A stretch of DNA of 64,000 nucleotides, taken from positions 372,001 to 436,000 of the forward strand of contig JAXGZL010000001.1 of NCBI GenBank assembly GCA_040776985.1, given 5' to 3'. The stretch's first letter is position 1; each line of letters starts with the position of its first letter. The stretch comes from UBA6115 sp040776985 (GTDB taxonomy: Bacteria > Bacillota > Clostridia > Christensenellales > Aristaeellaceae). Shown in pieces: positions 15,946-25,596 of this stretch. A program made the translations under genes and the position numbers. The notes beneath the pieces are model-generated. The model made no database searches. It had not been told where the DNA came from and worked only from the letters and a program-made list of their open reading frames with translations.

Positions 15946-17097
15946 TTACTTCAGGAAATAACTCATCATATACCCCACCTTGCCGTCATACTTCACCTGG
16001 GTCCATTCGCCGCCGGGGGTGAGGACGGTGACCTGGCTGTTGTGGGGCACCCGCAGGGTGACCCGTCCGGTGGCCTGGCTGGGGCTGGTGCGCAGGTTCA
16101 CGTAGGAGCCCTGGGGATGCCGCACCCTGAGGGTGGGCACAGCCGGCAGGCCGTAGAGGGTGAGGTAACGGGTCATCATGTAGCCGGTGGTGCCGGCAGA
16201 GGGAACGGAAACCCTGCACCAGGTCAGGCCCTGACGGGTCACCTGGATGGGGGTGTTGCCCGGGTAGGAGGCGATCACCCGGCTGGAGGTGGTGGCCTGC
16301 TCCCGCAGGTTCAGGCTGCCCTTGCGGGGGGTGACGATGGCGTTGGTGGTGCCAGGCCCTGGCCCAGGTCCTGGGTCGGGCGGGGGCGGGCTGGAGCCAT
16401 CCCGCAGGAAGTTCCGGTCCATAAAGCCGGAGGTTCCGTGGATGCTGACAAACCAGAAGCCGTCCCCCTTCAGGTAGACCGTCACCGGGGTGCCGGGGGC
16501 ATAGGAGCCCAGCACATTATAGCTGTATCCAGGGCCGGAGCGCAGGTTGACGCTGCCGCCGTTGCGGCTGTACACCGTGGCGCTGCCCACCGGGCTGCCC
16601 CCGCCGCCGCCGATAAAGCGCAGGAACTCGCCCCGGAAATAGCCGCGCTGGCCGCCGATTTCCACATAATACCAGCCGTCATTGCTGCTTAAAACCGTGG
16701 CCACGGCGCCGTTGTAATAGATGCCCAGAACCGGGGCAGAATAGGAAGGATACTGGCGCAGGTTCAGGAACTGGGAGGGCACGGGGTTGCTCACCACCGC
16801 CTGGTTGCCCGAGCTCGCCGCCCCTGCCTGGCGCAGATAGTTGCCGTGCATATAGCCGGTGACGCCGGTGGACAGCACACGCCCCTGATACCAGGTGCCA
16901 GAGGAGGAGAGAATCTCCACCCATTTGCCCTGAACCGCAAAACCGATCGCGGGATACTCCATGCCGGGGCCGGAGCGGACGTTTAGCCGGCTGGTGCCTG
17001 AAACCATGCCAAAACTGCCCGCGGCCTGCCCCAACAGGGGGAATACCGTCAGGGCCAGCATGAATACCATGAGCCCAGCTGTCAAGCGCCGTTTCAT
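15946..17097 (-). CDS. Secreted protein with five SH3b repeats
   Basis: 383 residues. After the signal peptide (KRRLTAGLMVFMLALTVFPL) come five SH3b domains, recognised by the recurring LN(V)R motif: RLNVRSGPGMEYPAIGF, FLNLRQYPSYSAPVLGI, SVNLRSGPGYSYNVLGS, SLNLREQATTSSRVIAS and YVNLRTSPSQATGRVTL, each ending in GYM/GYF/GFM. A proline-glycine linker (SSPPPPDPGPGPGPG) separates repeats three and four. SH3b domains bind peptidoglycan or other wall polymers; no catalytic domain is attached, so this is probably a wall-associated adaptor. GAGG lies 7-8 bases before ATG 17097. Confidence 0.88.
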   Translation of the reverse strand: MKRRLTAGLMVFMLALTVFPLLGQAAGSFGMVSGTSRLNVRSGPGMEYPAIGFAVQGKWVEILSSSGTWYQGRVLSTGVTGYMHGNYLRQAGAASSGNQAVVSNPVPSQFLNLRQYPSYSAPVLGIYYNGAVATVLSSNDGWYYVEIGGQRGYFRGEFLRFIGGGGGSPVGSATVYSRNGGSVNLRSGPGYSYNVLGSYAPGTPVTVYLKGDGFWFVSIHGTSGFMDRNFLRDGSSPPPPDPGPGPGPGTTNAIVTPRKGSLNLREQATTSSRVIASYPGNTPIQVTRQGLTWCRVSVPSAGTTGYMMTRYLTLYGLPAVPTLRVRHPQGSYVNLRTSPSQATGRVTLRVPHNSQVTVLTPGGEWTQVKYDGKVGYMMSYFLK

Positions 17098-17175
17098 AGT
17101 GGTTCCTCCTCAGCATTTACTCTTCTACATCATTATAACGCACCAGGTGGGCTTTTTCATCCAAAACTGGGAAAT

Positions 17176-18297
17176 TCAGGGCAAAAAGTCCATCAGAACC
17201 TGGTTCATCAGCCGCTGACCCCGGGGTGTCAGGCGCAGATGCCCCTGCTCCCAGGTTAAAAGCCCCTCTTTCAGATGCCGGCTGATGACCTCCCCAAAGG
17301 CTGCCATCAGAGTCATCCCCTGCCGCGCCTCAAAGCGCTTTTCAGACAGGCCCTCTGTCATCCGCAGGCCCAGCATCAATTGCTCAAACCGGGATTCCGC
17401 CGGGCTGACGCGCTGCTCCTCCGGCGACATTCCAGCCAGATAATCATGGACCCTCTCCGGATTTTTTCGCCGGATGCCCTGGTAAAAGCCTGCCGCCGCC
17501 GCGCCAAAGCCCAGGTAGTCCTCATACTGCCAGCAGTTCCGGTTGTGCCGGCATGCGTAGCCCTGCAGGGAAAAGTTGCTCACCTCATACTGATGATACC
17601 CTGCCGCCTGCAGGGTCCGGGCAAGAACCTGGTCCATCTGCAGCAGGCTGTCCTCATCCGGCAGCCGCAGTTTTCCCTCTTCCACCTGGCGGTGCAGGGC
17701 GCTGTCCTCCTCCAGGATCAGGCTGTAGCAGGACAAATGCTGGGGCGAAAGGGCCAGGGCAGCATCCAATGTTTCTTTCACGTTCTCCGGGGTCTGCCCG
17801 GGCAGGCCCAGCATCAGGTCCAGGTTGAGGTTGCGGATGCCCCCTGCCCTTGCCATCCGCACCGCCTCTTCCACCTGCTGCCAGCTGTGCCCCCGCCCAA
17901 TAACCTGGAGCAGATGGGGCTGGCTGGCCTGGGCGCCCAGGGAAAGGCGGTTGACGCCGCCCTTGACCAGGGCCTCCACAAAGGCTGGGGTCAGGGTTTC
18001 CGGGTTGGCCTCGCAACTGGCCTCCATGTCAGGCGCCCAGGGAAAGGCGGTCTGCAGGGCCTGCAGGATGGCCGACATTTGTTCCGGCGCCATCAGGCTG
18101 GGGGTCCCCCCGCCGATGAACAAGGTGTCAGCCGCTGGGTGGCCCAGCGCCTCCCCCCGGCTTGTGATCTCCCGGCACAGGGCCTCCTGATAGGGCCCTC
18201 TTAACGCCAGCTGATCAGGGTAGGAGGGGAAATCGCAGTAGGCGCACTTCCTCAGGCAAAAAGGGATATGAACATAGAGCCCTAAGGATGTCTTCAC
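17176..18297 (-). CDS. hemW: HemW-like radical SAM protein (heme chaperone family)
   Basis: 373 residues. The cluster motif CLRKCAYCDF (CxxxCxxC with the HemN/HemW-type extra Phe) is near residue 14, preceded by YVHIPF. FIGGGTPSLM, NLDLMLGLPGQT, YSLILEEDSAL and the C-terminal HemN-type domain (MLGLRMTEGLS) fit HemW, the heme-binding relative of coproporphyrinogen dehydrogenase. HemW inserts heme into target proteins or, in some anaerobes, has an unsettled role. Its ATG overlaps the stop of the M29 peptidase gene (ATGA). It is the last gene of a minus-strand series that may run from 23432. Confidence 0.9.
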   Translation of the reverse strand: MKTSLGLYVHIPFCLRKCAYCDFPSYPDQLALRGPYQEALCREITSRGEALGHPAADTLFIGGGTPSLMAPEQMSAILQALQTAFPWAPDMEASCEANPETLTPAFVEALVKGGVNRLSLGAQASQPHLLQVIGRGHSWQQVEEAVRMARAGGIRNLNLDLMLGLPGQTPENVKETLDAALALSPQHLSCYSLILEEDSALHRQVEEGKLRLPDEDSLLQMDQVLARTLQAAGYHQYEVSNFSLQGYACRHNRNCWQYEDYLGFGAAAAGFYQGIRRKNPERVHDYLAGMSPEEQRVSPAESRFEQLMLGLRMTEGLSEKRFEARQGMTLMAAFGEVISRHLKEGLLTWEQGHLRLTPRGQRLMNQVLMDFLP

Positions 18298-19412
18298 CCT
18301 TTCAGCTGGTCAGGGTTCAGGGGCTGCAGGTCCTCCGGCACAAACAGGCCGTCCTTGCGGATCAGCACGCCGTCAAAGTACATCTCGCCCCCGCCATATT
18401 CCGGCGTCTGGATCATCACCAGATCCCAGTGGATCACCGACTGGTTGCCGTTTGAGGCCTCGTCATAGCAGCGCCCCGGGGTGAAGTGGAAGGAGCCGGC
18501 GATCTTCTCATCAAACAGGGTGTCCTGCATGGGGCTGGTGATGTAGGGGTTCACCCCGATGGCAAACTCGCCCACATAGCGCGCCCCCTCATCGCTGTCC
18601 AGAATCTGGTTGAGGAGCGTGGTGTCGCTGCCGGTGGCCTCCACAATCTTTCCCTTCTCAAAGGTGAAGCGGATGTTCTCATGGGTGAGCCCCTGGTACA
18701 GGGAAGGGGTGTTAAAGGCGATGGTACCCTCCACCGAGTCTTTCACCGGGGCTGTGAACACCTCCCCGTCCGGGATGTTCAGTTCCCCCGCGCACTTGAT
18801 GGCGGGGATGTCCTTGATGGAAAAGCGCAGATCGGTGTCCCTGCCCGTGATGCGCACCTGGTCGGTTTCATTCAGCCTTTTCACCAGCGCGTCCATGGCC
18901 CTGCCCATCCTGGCATAGTCCATGGTGCAGACCTCGAAGTAATAGTCCTCAAAGGCGGAGGTGCTCATCTTAGCCATCTGGGCCATGCCCGGGGTAGGAT
19001 AGCGCAGCACCACCCAGCGGGTTTTGGGCACGCGGACCTCCCCATGAACGGGGTTTGCGTACAGGCGGTTGTACAGGCGCTTCTGGCTTTCCGGCACATC
19101 GGCGGCCTCAAAGGCGTTCAACCCACCCCTGACGCCGATATAGCAGGCGCACTGGGCCATCAGGGAGGCGTCCTCTTTCCCCAGGAAATCAAGCTGCTCC
19201 TCGGTATAGCCCATCAGCAGCCGACGCTGGACGCGGGTGTCGTGCAGACGGATCATCGGCAGGCCGCCCGCCAGGAACACCTCTTCCACCAGGGCCTCCC
19301 CCATGGCGGTGTCGGTGTCCGACAGGTCAATCCACACCTTTTCACCGGGCTTTACCTTGCAGGAATAGTGCACCAGGGTCTGGGCCAGCTTCTTAATCCG
19401 GGGATCACGCAT
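18294..19412 (-). CDS. M29-family aminopeptidase (AmpS/PepS-like)
   Basis: 372 residues of the thermophilic aminopeptidase (M29) family. Conserved segments include WIDLSDTDTAMGEALVEEVF near the N-terminus, RYPTPGMAQMAKMSTSAFED mid-protein, and in the catalytic half GELNIPDGEVFTAPVKDSVE, GARYVGEFAIGVNPYI, FDEKIAGSFHFTPGR and VIHWDLVMI, which hold the Glu, His and Asp metal ligands. These enzymes are cytoplasmic dimers with two metal ions that remove N-terminal residues from peptides. It overlaps both neighbours by a few bases and is therefore translationally coupled. Confidence 0.9.
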   Translation of the reverse strand: MRDPRIKKLAQTLVHYSCKVKPGEKVWIDLSDTDTAMGEALVEEVFLAGGLPMIRLHDTRVQRRLLMGYTEEQLDFLGKEDASLMAQCACYIGVRGGLNAFEAADVPESQKRLYNRLYANPVHGEVRVPKTRWVVLRYPTPGMAQMAKMSTSAFEDYYFEVCTMDYARMGRAMDALVKRLNETDQVRITGRDTDLRFSIKDIPAIKCAGELNIPDGEVFTAPVKDSVEGTIAFNTPSLYQGLTHENIRFTFEKGKIVEATGSDTTLLNQILDSDEGARYVGEFAIGVNPYITSPMQDTLFDEKIAGSFHFTPGRCYDEASNGNQSVIHWDLVMIQTPEYGGGEMYFDGVLIRKDGLFVPEDLQPLNPDQLKG

Positions 19413-20619
19413 GTTGTTTTCTCCTTTTGACGGTTTTGTTCAGAATCAGTCGGGCGGCAGGCCGCTCAATCAGGTAGGTGGTCAGAATGGCAAGGGTCAG
19501 GCTGATGCCAAAGGCCAGCAGCACATAGGGGATCTGCCAGGACAGTTCACGCACCATGTGGGGCTGGGGCGCCTGGCTCTTGGGGAAGCCCCAGCGCCGC
19601 ATCTGCACGGCCACCATCTGGTGCCACATGTAAAACTGGAAGGAAATGCCCGCCAGGAAGCGGCTCACCGGGTTCCCCAGCAATATCATCATACCCCGCA
19701 GCCCCAGGGACACCCCCAGAAACACCAGGGATAAAAGCACTGACAGCGGAAAGCGCCGCAGCAGCTGCCCCGTGCGGAGGGCCTGGACGCCGCTTTCCGC
19801 CGACTGGCCCAGGATCAGCCGGGCAATCAGCAATACGCAGCCCACAGTGGCCAGGCTGATCAGCGCCTGCTGCCATCTGATCCCTTTCAGCCGCCTTTTC
19901 AGCGCCGCATAGGCCCAGGCCGCCAGAAAGCCGTTGAGGTAGACATCCATAAAGGCGGGAAGCTGGTTGACCAGCATGGCCGTGTCCTTCTGGTGCAGCG
20001 CATAGGCCCGGAAGGAAAAGGCCACCGCCAGCGCCCCCAGGTAGGTGATGAGCGGCTTTTTCCAGAAAGCCCTGGCCACCAGGGGGAAAATCAAATAGAA
20101 CTGCACCTCCACCCCCAGCGTCCACAATACTCCGTTGAGCGGTGTGGCCAGGTTGGAGAAGGGGAACAGCGGATGGGTGAAGGTCAGGTGGGCCAGCCAG
20201 TCCCGGATGGCATGCCAGGGGGTGGCATAGCGTCCCTCCGGCAGCGCAATCACCAGGTACACCACCAGCAGGTTGAACAGATAGCTGGGCAGGATGCGGG
20301 CCACGCGCCGCCAGTAAAACCCGGTGAACCGGGGCCGCTCCCCGCCCGCCACCAGGCTGTTGGCCAGGGGCAAAAACAGCAAAAAGCCGCTTAACAGCAG
20401 CATGCCGTCCACCCAGATATAGCCGGTGCGCAGCCAGGGCGTCAGGTCGATGCGCAGGCCCAGGATGCGGATGTCGGGCGACCACCAGCTCTGCTGCCAG
20501 AAATGAAAGCAGGCGACGGAAAAAACCATCAGCCAGCGCAGGCCGTCCAGCGCTGGCAGATAGGCGGGGTTGTCATGGGCCAGGGATCGCTTGTTTTCGG
20601 CTGTCAGCCGTGCGGTCAC
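19405..20619 (-). CDS. Membrane acyltransferase, acyltransferase-3 (OafA/YrhL) family
   Basis: 404 residues with about ten predicted membrane helices. The N-terminus LPALDGLRWLMVFSVACFHF carries the D-G-R and H of the acyltransferase-3 active region, and later FYWRRVARILPSYLF supplies the conserved R/R-P motif. Such proteins move acetyl or other acyl groups onto cell-surface sugars, lipids or peptidoglycan. No SGNH domain is fused at the C-terminus. It is encoded between the TPR-like membrane protein (4-base overlap) and the M29 peptidase (8-base overlap), so it is part of that transcript. Confidence 0.88.
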   Translation of the reverse strand: MTARLTAENKRSLAHDNPAYLPALDGLRWLMVFSVACFHFWQQSWWSPDIRILGLRIDLTPWLRTGYIWVDGMLLLSGFLLFLPLANSLVAGGERPRFTGFYWRRVARILPSYLFNLLVVYLVIALPEGRYATPWHAIRDWLAHLTFTHPLFPFSNLATPLNGVLWTLGVEVQFYLIFPLVARAFWKKPLITYLGALAVAFSFRAYALHQKDTAMLVNQLPAFMDVYLNGFLAAWAYAALKRRLKGIRWQQALISLATVGCVLLIARLILGQSAESGVQALRTGQLLRRFPLSVLLSLVFLGVSLGLRGMMILLGNPVSRFLAGISFQFYMWHQMVAVQMRRWGFPKSQAPQPHMVRELSWQIPYVLLAFGISLTLAILTTYLIERPAARLILNKTVKRRKQHA

Positions 20620-23432
20620 GGCTTGTCCTCGGTAACCTTGACAAACTTGTACAGCTTTTTGGTGCTTTCATTGCGCAGGGTCATGCGCTGTTCCCGGCTG
20701 TCCACAATATGGTAGTGGACGTTCAGCTCCTCCGGCCGGTCGCCCGCCCTTAAGGTGAAGTTCTTGGCAAAGTAGTACATCTCCTTGCCCTCAATCAGGC
20801 AGGTGCCGTCATCCCGGAAGGTGAACTCCGCCCCCCGGTCGGTCTTCCAGCTGCCGATCACCCGGTAGCTGGCCCGGTCCAGCTTTTTGGCCACATCCTT
20901 ATATCCCAGGACATTGCGGTAGTAGACCAGCGCCTCATAGGGCTTGTTGTCCGCGTAAAGCTCGTTGGCGTAGAGGTAGTTGGCCTCCTGGTACATGCTT
21001 CCGATATCCGAATACTTTTCGCCCGTGTTCTGCCTGTCCAGGTCCTTCAGGGCGTCAATCACCACTTTGTATTTCTTGTCCTTCATGCCCTGCTTGGCTG
21101 TTTCATAGGCGGTCTGGTAATAGGCGTCGAAGCTGGCCTCCCCCCGGGTGGACGCGTCCTCATGCCCCGGAATCAGGGCATACAGCCTGGCCGCCTCCGC
21201 GTGGTCACCCGCTTGCTCCATGGCCTGGGCCTGGGAATAGACCGTGCCCTCATACAGCTCATCCGCGTTTTTATAGCCCGGGATTTCCTTGAGCTGCTCC
21301 GCCGCTCCTGCCAGGTCGCTGTCGTTCAGCTTGGCCAAGGCCTGCTGATACACCGCCTCCTGCCAAAGCTGGCTGGCGTCCTGGTAATCCCCCAGGCGCT
21401 TGAACAGGGCCATGGCCTCCGCCTGCTCCCCGGCCGCAAGCAGCTGCTGGGCCTGGGCGTACAGGGCCTGCTTCATGTAGTCAGCGCTTTTCTCATAGTC
21501 GCCCAGCTCCATGAACACGTCAATGGCCCGCTGAACCTCCCCCACTTCAAGCAGGCTGATGCCCCAGTTGTAGTTGGCCCGCTGCAGTTCCTCCTTTGCC
21601 CCGGGGTAATCCTTGATCATGGCAAAGGCCTCCACCGCGGCCGCGTAGTCCCGCTGATTGGACAGGGCGATGCCCAGCTCAAACCGGGCCTTGGGGCCCA
21701 GGGTGGGGGCATCCTGATAGTCCCCCGCCTTAAGGAACAGGTCGGCCGCCTCCTTCAGCTTGCCCTCCGCCTGGGCGGCCAGCGCCAGGTTGTAGTTGCT
21801 CTGCCGGGCGGCCAGGGCGCTGCCCGGAATGTCCGGCGCCGCCTCAAAATAGACGGCTGCCGCCTGCCAGTTGCCCGCCTCCTGCTCCTTCAGTCCCAGG
21901 CGGTAGGAGGATTCCTGGGAGAGGATGGTGCTGTCCCGGTAGGCCAGGATCTGGTCGAACTTTTCCTTGGCCTTCTCATACTCACCCTGCTGGAACAGGG
22001 CGATGGCCGGCTCGTACAGGCATTCCGAGGCCCGGCGGAAGGCGTCCAGATAGTCCCCCGCCAGCAGGAACTTCTCCGCCGCCAGGTCATAGTCCTCCTG
22101 GGAGAACAGCAGGTCGCCCCAACCGTAGTAGACCTCTTTCAGCTTCAGCTCCGCCGTCTGGCTGCCAGCCATCTGCTTGAGCAGGGCCTCCGCCTTGGCG
22201 TATTCCTTTTTCTCCAGCGCGCTGATGGCCGGCAAATACAGGCAGTCCTCCGCCAGCTTCGCCGCGTCCTGGTAGTCCCCTAGGGCCAGCAGCTTTTCCC
22301 GGGCCGCCTCGTAGTCCAGCTCCTCCATCAGGCTCTTGGCCCAGAGATAGTGGGATTCCTGGGCCAGGGCCGCGCTGTCACGGTAGCTGCCCAGCTCCTC
22401 ATACAGCTGCGCCGCCTCATCCAGGCTGCCGGAGCCCTTGAGCAGTTGGGCCCGCATGTATTTGCTTTGCTTGAAGCGCTCCGCGCTTTCCTTGTAATCC
22501 GTCAGCGAGGCGTACAGGGCCTCAGCGCTTCTGAGGGCGATGATGGTGCCGCTTTCCGCCAGGCCCTCCGCCTTCTGGTAGTCCGCCTCCAGGGCCATCT
22601 GAGGGGCGTCCCGGTAGTCCTCCAGCTTCAGGAAGGCAGCCTTGGCCCGGTCATAGTCCTTTTGCTGCAGGGCCTGCTCCGCCTGATAGTAGTTGTAGGC
22701 GGGGATGCCGTGGAAATACACCAGGTAGGCGCCCGCCAGCAGCAAAATCAGGCTGACCAGGGTGATCAGGGTGCGCTTGACGCGCTTGCGGCGCTGCTGC
22801 TCCTTTTTCTCCCGGGCCTCCTGCATGCGGCCTGCCTCTTCCCGGGCGGCGCGGGCCTTTTCCTCCATTTCGCTGTCCAGGCGGAAGATCACCGTTTCCA
22901 CCGCCGCCTTGTTGAAGCGGGTGAACTGGGCATGCTTTTCCCGCCCGCAGCGCAGGCACTCGGACATGCCGGCGGCGTTGGGCCGGCCGCAGACGCAGAC
23001 CCACACCGCCCCCTGGTCGCTGGGATAGCCCAGGGCATCCTCCCCGGCCAGGCTGCGCAGCACATCCAGCTGCCGGGAGGGGGCCAGGCGGTTTTCCTGG
23101 TATTCACTCATCTCCCCGGCGCCCCGGCGCCAGACGGTGCCGTCCGCAAACCACACCTTTTCAATGATAAAGTCAAGGCTGTAGGCCTCTTCCCCGTCCT
23201 CCACCGCCACCAGCACCTCAAAGGCGCTGCGGGCCTCCCCGTGCAGCCCCTGCACCCGCTCCACCTGGCGCTGGGTTTGCTCTCCCGCTTCGTCAAAGCT
23301 TAAAAAGGCTGCCTGGATGGACACCACAGCCTTGTCGGAGAGGTTGAACATGTGCAGGCTGACCACAGGGTAGTCTGCGGTGGGCATTCTGAAATGCCAC
23401 AGCTCAACAGGGCAGGACAGGTCGATCTTCAT
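20616..23432 (-). CDS. Large membrane protein: zinc ribbon, one membrane helix, long TPR-like repeat domain
   Basis: 938 residues. Residues 1-120 form an unidentified beta-rich domain; a zinc ribbon follows (C146-x-C148 ... C159-x2-C162, as VCVCGRPN and CLRCGREKH). A charged segment (~185-220), likely coiled coil, leads into one membrane helix (TLITLVSLILLLAGAYLVYF, 221-240). The remaining ~600 residues are about 17 repeats of roughly 30-36 residues of the form Y..A...F..LGDY.DA......Y..A..L, that is TPR/Sel1-like helices, and end in a small beta domain (IGSWKTDRGAEFTFRDDG). With this orientation the repeats are outside the cell. Function unknown; a scaffold for secreted partners is plausible. 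Confidence 0.8.
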   Translation of the reverse strand: MKIDLSCPVELWHFRMPTADYPVVSLHMFNLSDKAVVSIQAAFLSFDEAGEQTQRQVERVQGLHGEARSAFEVLVAVEDGEEAYSLDFIIEKVWFADGTVWRRGAGEMSEYQENRLAPSRQLDVLRSLAGEDALGYPSDQGAVWVCVCGRPNAAGMSECLRCGREKHAQFTRFNKAAVETVIFRLDSEMEEKARAAREEAGRMQEAREKKEQQRRKRVKRTLITLVSLILLLAGAYLVYFHGIPAYNYYQAEQALQQKDYDRAKAAFLKLEDYRDAPQMALEADYQKAEGLAESGTIIALRSAEALYASLTDYKESAERFKQSKYMRAQLLKGSGSLDEAAQLYEELGSYRDSAALAQESHYLWAKSLMEELDYEAAREKLLALGDYQDAAKLAEDCLYLPAISALEKKEYAKAEALLKQMAGSQTAELKLKEVYYGWGDLLFSQEDYDLAAEKFLLAGDYLDAFRRASECLYEPAIALFQQGEYEKAKEKFDQILAYRDSTILSQESSYRLGLKEQEAGNWQAAAVYFEAAPDIPGSALAARQSNYNLALAAQAEGKLKEAADLFLKAGDYQDAPTLGPKARFELGIALSNQRDYAAAVEAFAMIKDYPGAKEELQRANYNWGISLLEVGEVQRAIDVFMELGDYEKSADYMKQALYAQAQQLLAAGEQAEAMALFKRLGDYQDASQLWQEAVYQQALAKLNDSDLAGAAEQLKEIPGYKNADELYEGTVYSQAQAMEQAGDHAEAARLYALIPGHEDASTRGEASFDAYYQTAYETAKQGMKDKKYKVVIDALKDLDRQNTGEKYSDIGSMYQEANYLYANELYADNKPYEALVYYRNVLGYKDVAKKLDRASYRVIGSWKTDRGAEFTFRDDGTCLIEGKEMYYFAKNFTLRAGDRPEELNVHYHIVDSREQRMTLRNESTKKLYKFVKVTEDKP

Positions 23433-23470
23433 GGTTTTACCTCATCTGTTTATCCCGGCTGAAAACGCGC

Positions 23471-24607
23471 TTACAGGTAGGTCAGGGCCATGCTGACCAG
23501 CTTGTTCTCCATCACCGTCAGCACCAGGCCCGCGTTCCCGCCTTCCGCCTCAATCACATAGTACAGGGACACATAGTCGCCCCCCACCACCAGGGAGCCA
23601 TAGGGCGGGGTCTGCTCCTTGCCGTAGAGGAAGCCGCCATTCTCCGGCAGGTCCTCGCCGTGGGCAAAGAGGCCGATCACCTGGGCCAGCGTCTGCCCCA
23701 GGCGCAGGCCCCGGGGGCCTTCCAGGTTGCCGTCGGTGACGGTGACGCGCTCCGCCCGCAGGGCCTTGCCGTCCTGGTCCAGGCTGAACACCGCCTCCAC
23801 CCCCGGCCACTGCAGGGTGAGAAGGCCAGCGCCCGCCTTTTCCTCAAACTCCGGCTCGCCCAGCGCGGCCTTGGCGCCCTCCGGGGTCAGGTCAAAGAAG
23901 TCCATCTGGCCAAAGCTCATGTCCTCCCGCTCCAGGGGGGTGCCCAGGTCACCGGCGTTGGTGACCACGCTGTTCTCCTCCTGCAGGGCCGCCAGGCGAC
24001 TGATGGCCTCCTGGGCCTCCGTCTGGCTGAGCGCCTCCTGGGTCATGAAGGAGCGGATGGCCCGCACCACGCCCTGGTCAATGGTGTATTGCAGCCCGGC
24101 CCGGGCCACGCCGTTATCCACCTGGTGGTAGACGTTGTACTCCACCAGGGAGATGGCCTGCCCGTCCCGCACCACAAAGGCGGTGTACACCGCCGCGGGC
24201 AGGATGCCGGAGATATACAGCACCGCCCCGTCCTGGTTGCCGGCCAGGTAGGGGTTGTCATTGGGATAGGCCTTGAGCAGTTCCTCCACAGCGCTTCCCA
24301 CCTGGATGCCCCGGGGGCCCTTCAGCTCGCTGATCCCCTGGGCATCCACGCCAATGGCCGCCCCCAGCACCACCGAGTCATCGCTGATGTCGCTGCTGGA
24401 CAGCGTCAGCTCATAGCCCTTGCCCATGGCCAGGTAATGGTCCTCCAGGGCCCTGGTGGTCAGCTCCTCCTTGGCCCCACGGGCAAGCAGCGCCTCGTTG
24501 AATGCCTCGATTTCAGCCAGGGTCAAAGGGCCCCTGGCCTCTTCCGCCAGGGCAAGGCTTCCCGCAACCAGCAGCAGGGACATCAAGATAACAAGCAGGC
24601 GTTTCAT
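23471..24607 (-). CDS. Secreted protein of unknown function with an internal duplication
   Basis: 378 residues after a signal peptide (KRLLVILMSLLLVAGSLALA). I do not recognise the family. Two copies of a unit can be seen: LKGPRGIQVGSAVEELLKAY followed by PNDNPYL, and LEGPRGLRLGQTLAQVIGLF followed by AHGEDL; each precedes a beta-rich part (GAVLYISGIL, GSLVVGGDYVSLYYVIEAEG). ATG 24607 follows GGGAGG by 8 bases and lies 5 bases past the stop of the 4Fe-4S membrane protein, so the genes are coupled. Its place in the redox operon suggests a partner of the exported thioredoxin system, but there are no cysteines in the visible sequence after the signal peptide. Confidence 0.7.
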   Translation of the reverse strand: MKRLLVILMSLLLVAGSLALAEEARGPLTLAEIEAFNEALLARGAKEELTTRALEDHYLAMGKGYELTLSSSDISDDSVVLGAAIGVDAQGISELKGPRGIQVGSAVEELLKAYPNDNPYLAGNQDGAVLYISGILPAAVYTAFVVRDGQAISLVEYNVYHQVDNGVARAGLQYTIDQGVVRAIRSFMTQEALSQTEAQEAISRLAALQEENSVVTNAGDLGTPLEREDMSFGQMDFFDLTPEGAKAALGEPEFEEKAGAGLLTLQWPGVEAVFSLDQDGKALRAERVTVTDGNLEGPRGLRLGQTLAQVIGLFAHGEDLPENGGFLYGKEQTPPYGSLVVGGDYVSLYYVIEAEGGNAGLVLTVMENKLVSMALTYL

Positions 24608-24612
24608 GGTTC

Positions 24613-25596
24613 TTATCCTCCCTGGGGGGCGTTTAACGCTTCCCCCGCCTTTTTCATTCCAAAGCCCATGGACAGGGCGTCCACAGGGCAGGCGTTCACA
24701 CAATCACCGCAGCGCACGCACTCCGGGTGGTTCAGCTGCTTGACCGGGTCAAGGGCCATCCCGCAAGCCCTTTTGCAGGCGCCGCAGTGTATGCAGGCCT
24801 CGTCGTCAATCCGCAGCCGGTAGAGGGACACGGGGTTCAGAGCCCCATAGGCCGCCCCCAGGGGGCAGAGGTATTTGCAGAAGGGGCGGTAGATGACCAC
24901 TGACGCCAATATAACGGCAATCAGCACCGAAATCTTCCAATAGAACAGGGCCCCCGTCTCATAGCGGGTGGCGGCGGCCGGGTCAATCAGCTTGACCTGG
25001 GGTGCCCCCGGGATCTGCAGGGTAAGCCCGCCGGGCAGGGACTCGGCGCTGGCCACCCTGGGCGGGAAGGCCACCAGGGGCAGCGCCCCTTCCAGGGCGC
25101 CTGCCGGGCAGACCAGCTTGCAGAAGTAGGGGCTGGCCTCGCCGGCGGGGTTTGCCAGGGTCATGGGCAGCAGGATCACCAGCACCAGCAGCAGCCCGTA
25201 CTTCAGGTAGCGCAGGGCTTTGTCCCCCTTGAAAACCTTGATCTTCCTGGGGAAGGGGATTTTGTGCAGCAGTTCCTGAATCAGCCCGAAGGGGCAGAGG
25301 AAGCCGCACACCATCCGGCCCAGGGTGGCCCCCACCAGCAGCAGGAAGCCAAACAGGTACAGGGACAACTGAAAACTGCGGCTGCCGATCACCGCCTGCA
25401 GGGCCCCAATGGGGCAGGAGAGCAGCGCCCCCGGGCAGGAATAGCAGTTAAGCCCCGGATGGCACAGCTTTTTCAGGTCGCCCTGATAAATCCTGCCCGC
25501 CGCGAAGCCGGTGAGGTAGGAATTGGTCAGCGCCGCAAAAAACAGCTGGATGGCCAGCCGGCCCCTGACGCGCTCTTTTTTCTGACGCTTAGCCAA
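24613..25596 (-). CDS. Polyferredoxin-like 4Fe-4S membrane protein (NapH/YccM type)
   Basis: 327 residues with about five membrane helices and several cysteine clusters: CHPGLNCYSCPGALLSCP, CGFLCPFG, FCKLVCPAG, FCKYLCPLG, and two classic ferredoxin motifs CIHCGACKRACGMALDP and CVRCGDCVNACPVDAL at the C-terminus. The CxxxCP motifs after helices are typical of NapH/NosR/RdxA-like proteins that pass electrons across the membrane. It starts at TTG 25594-25596, overlapping the end of the 48-residue CXXC gene. Together with the TlpA genes it could deliver electrons to an exported thioredoxin; this is inference from context. Confidence 0.85.
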   Translation of the reverse strand: MAKRQKKERVRGRLAIQLFFAALTNSYLTGFAAGRIYQGDLKKLCHPGLNCYSCPGALLSCPIGALQAVIGSRSFQLSLYLFGFLLLVGATLGRMVCGFLCPFGLIQELLHKIPFPRKIKVFKGDKALRYLKYGLLLVLVILLPMTLANPAGEASPYFCKLVCPAGALEGALPLVAFPPRVASAESLPGGLTLQIPGAPQVKLIDPAAATRYETGALFYWKISVLIAVILASVVIYRPFCKYLCPLGAAYGALNPVSLYRLRIDDEACIHCGACKRACGMALDPVKQLNHPECVRCGDCVNACPVDALSMGFGMKKAGEALNAPQGG

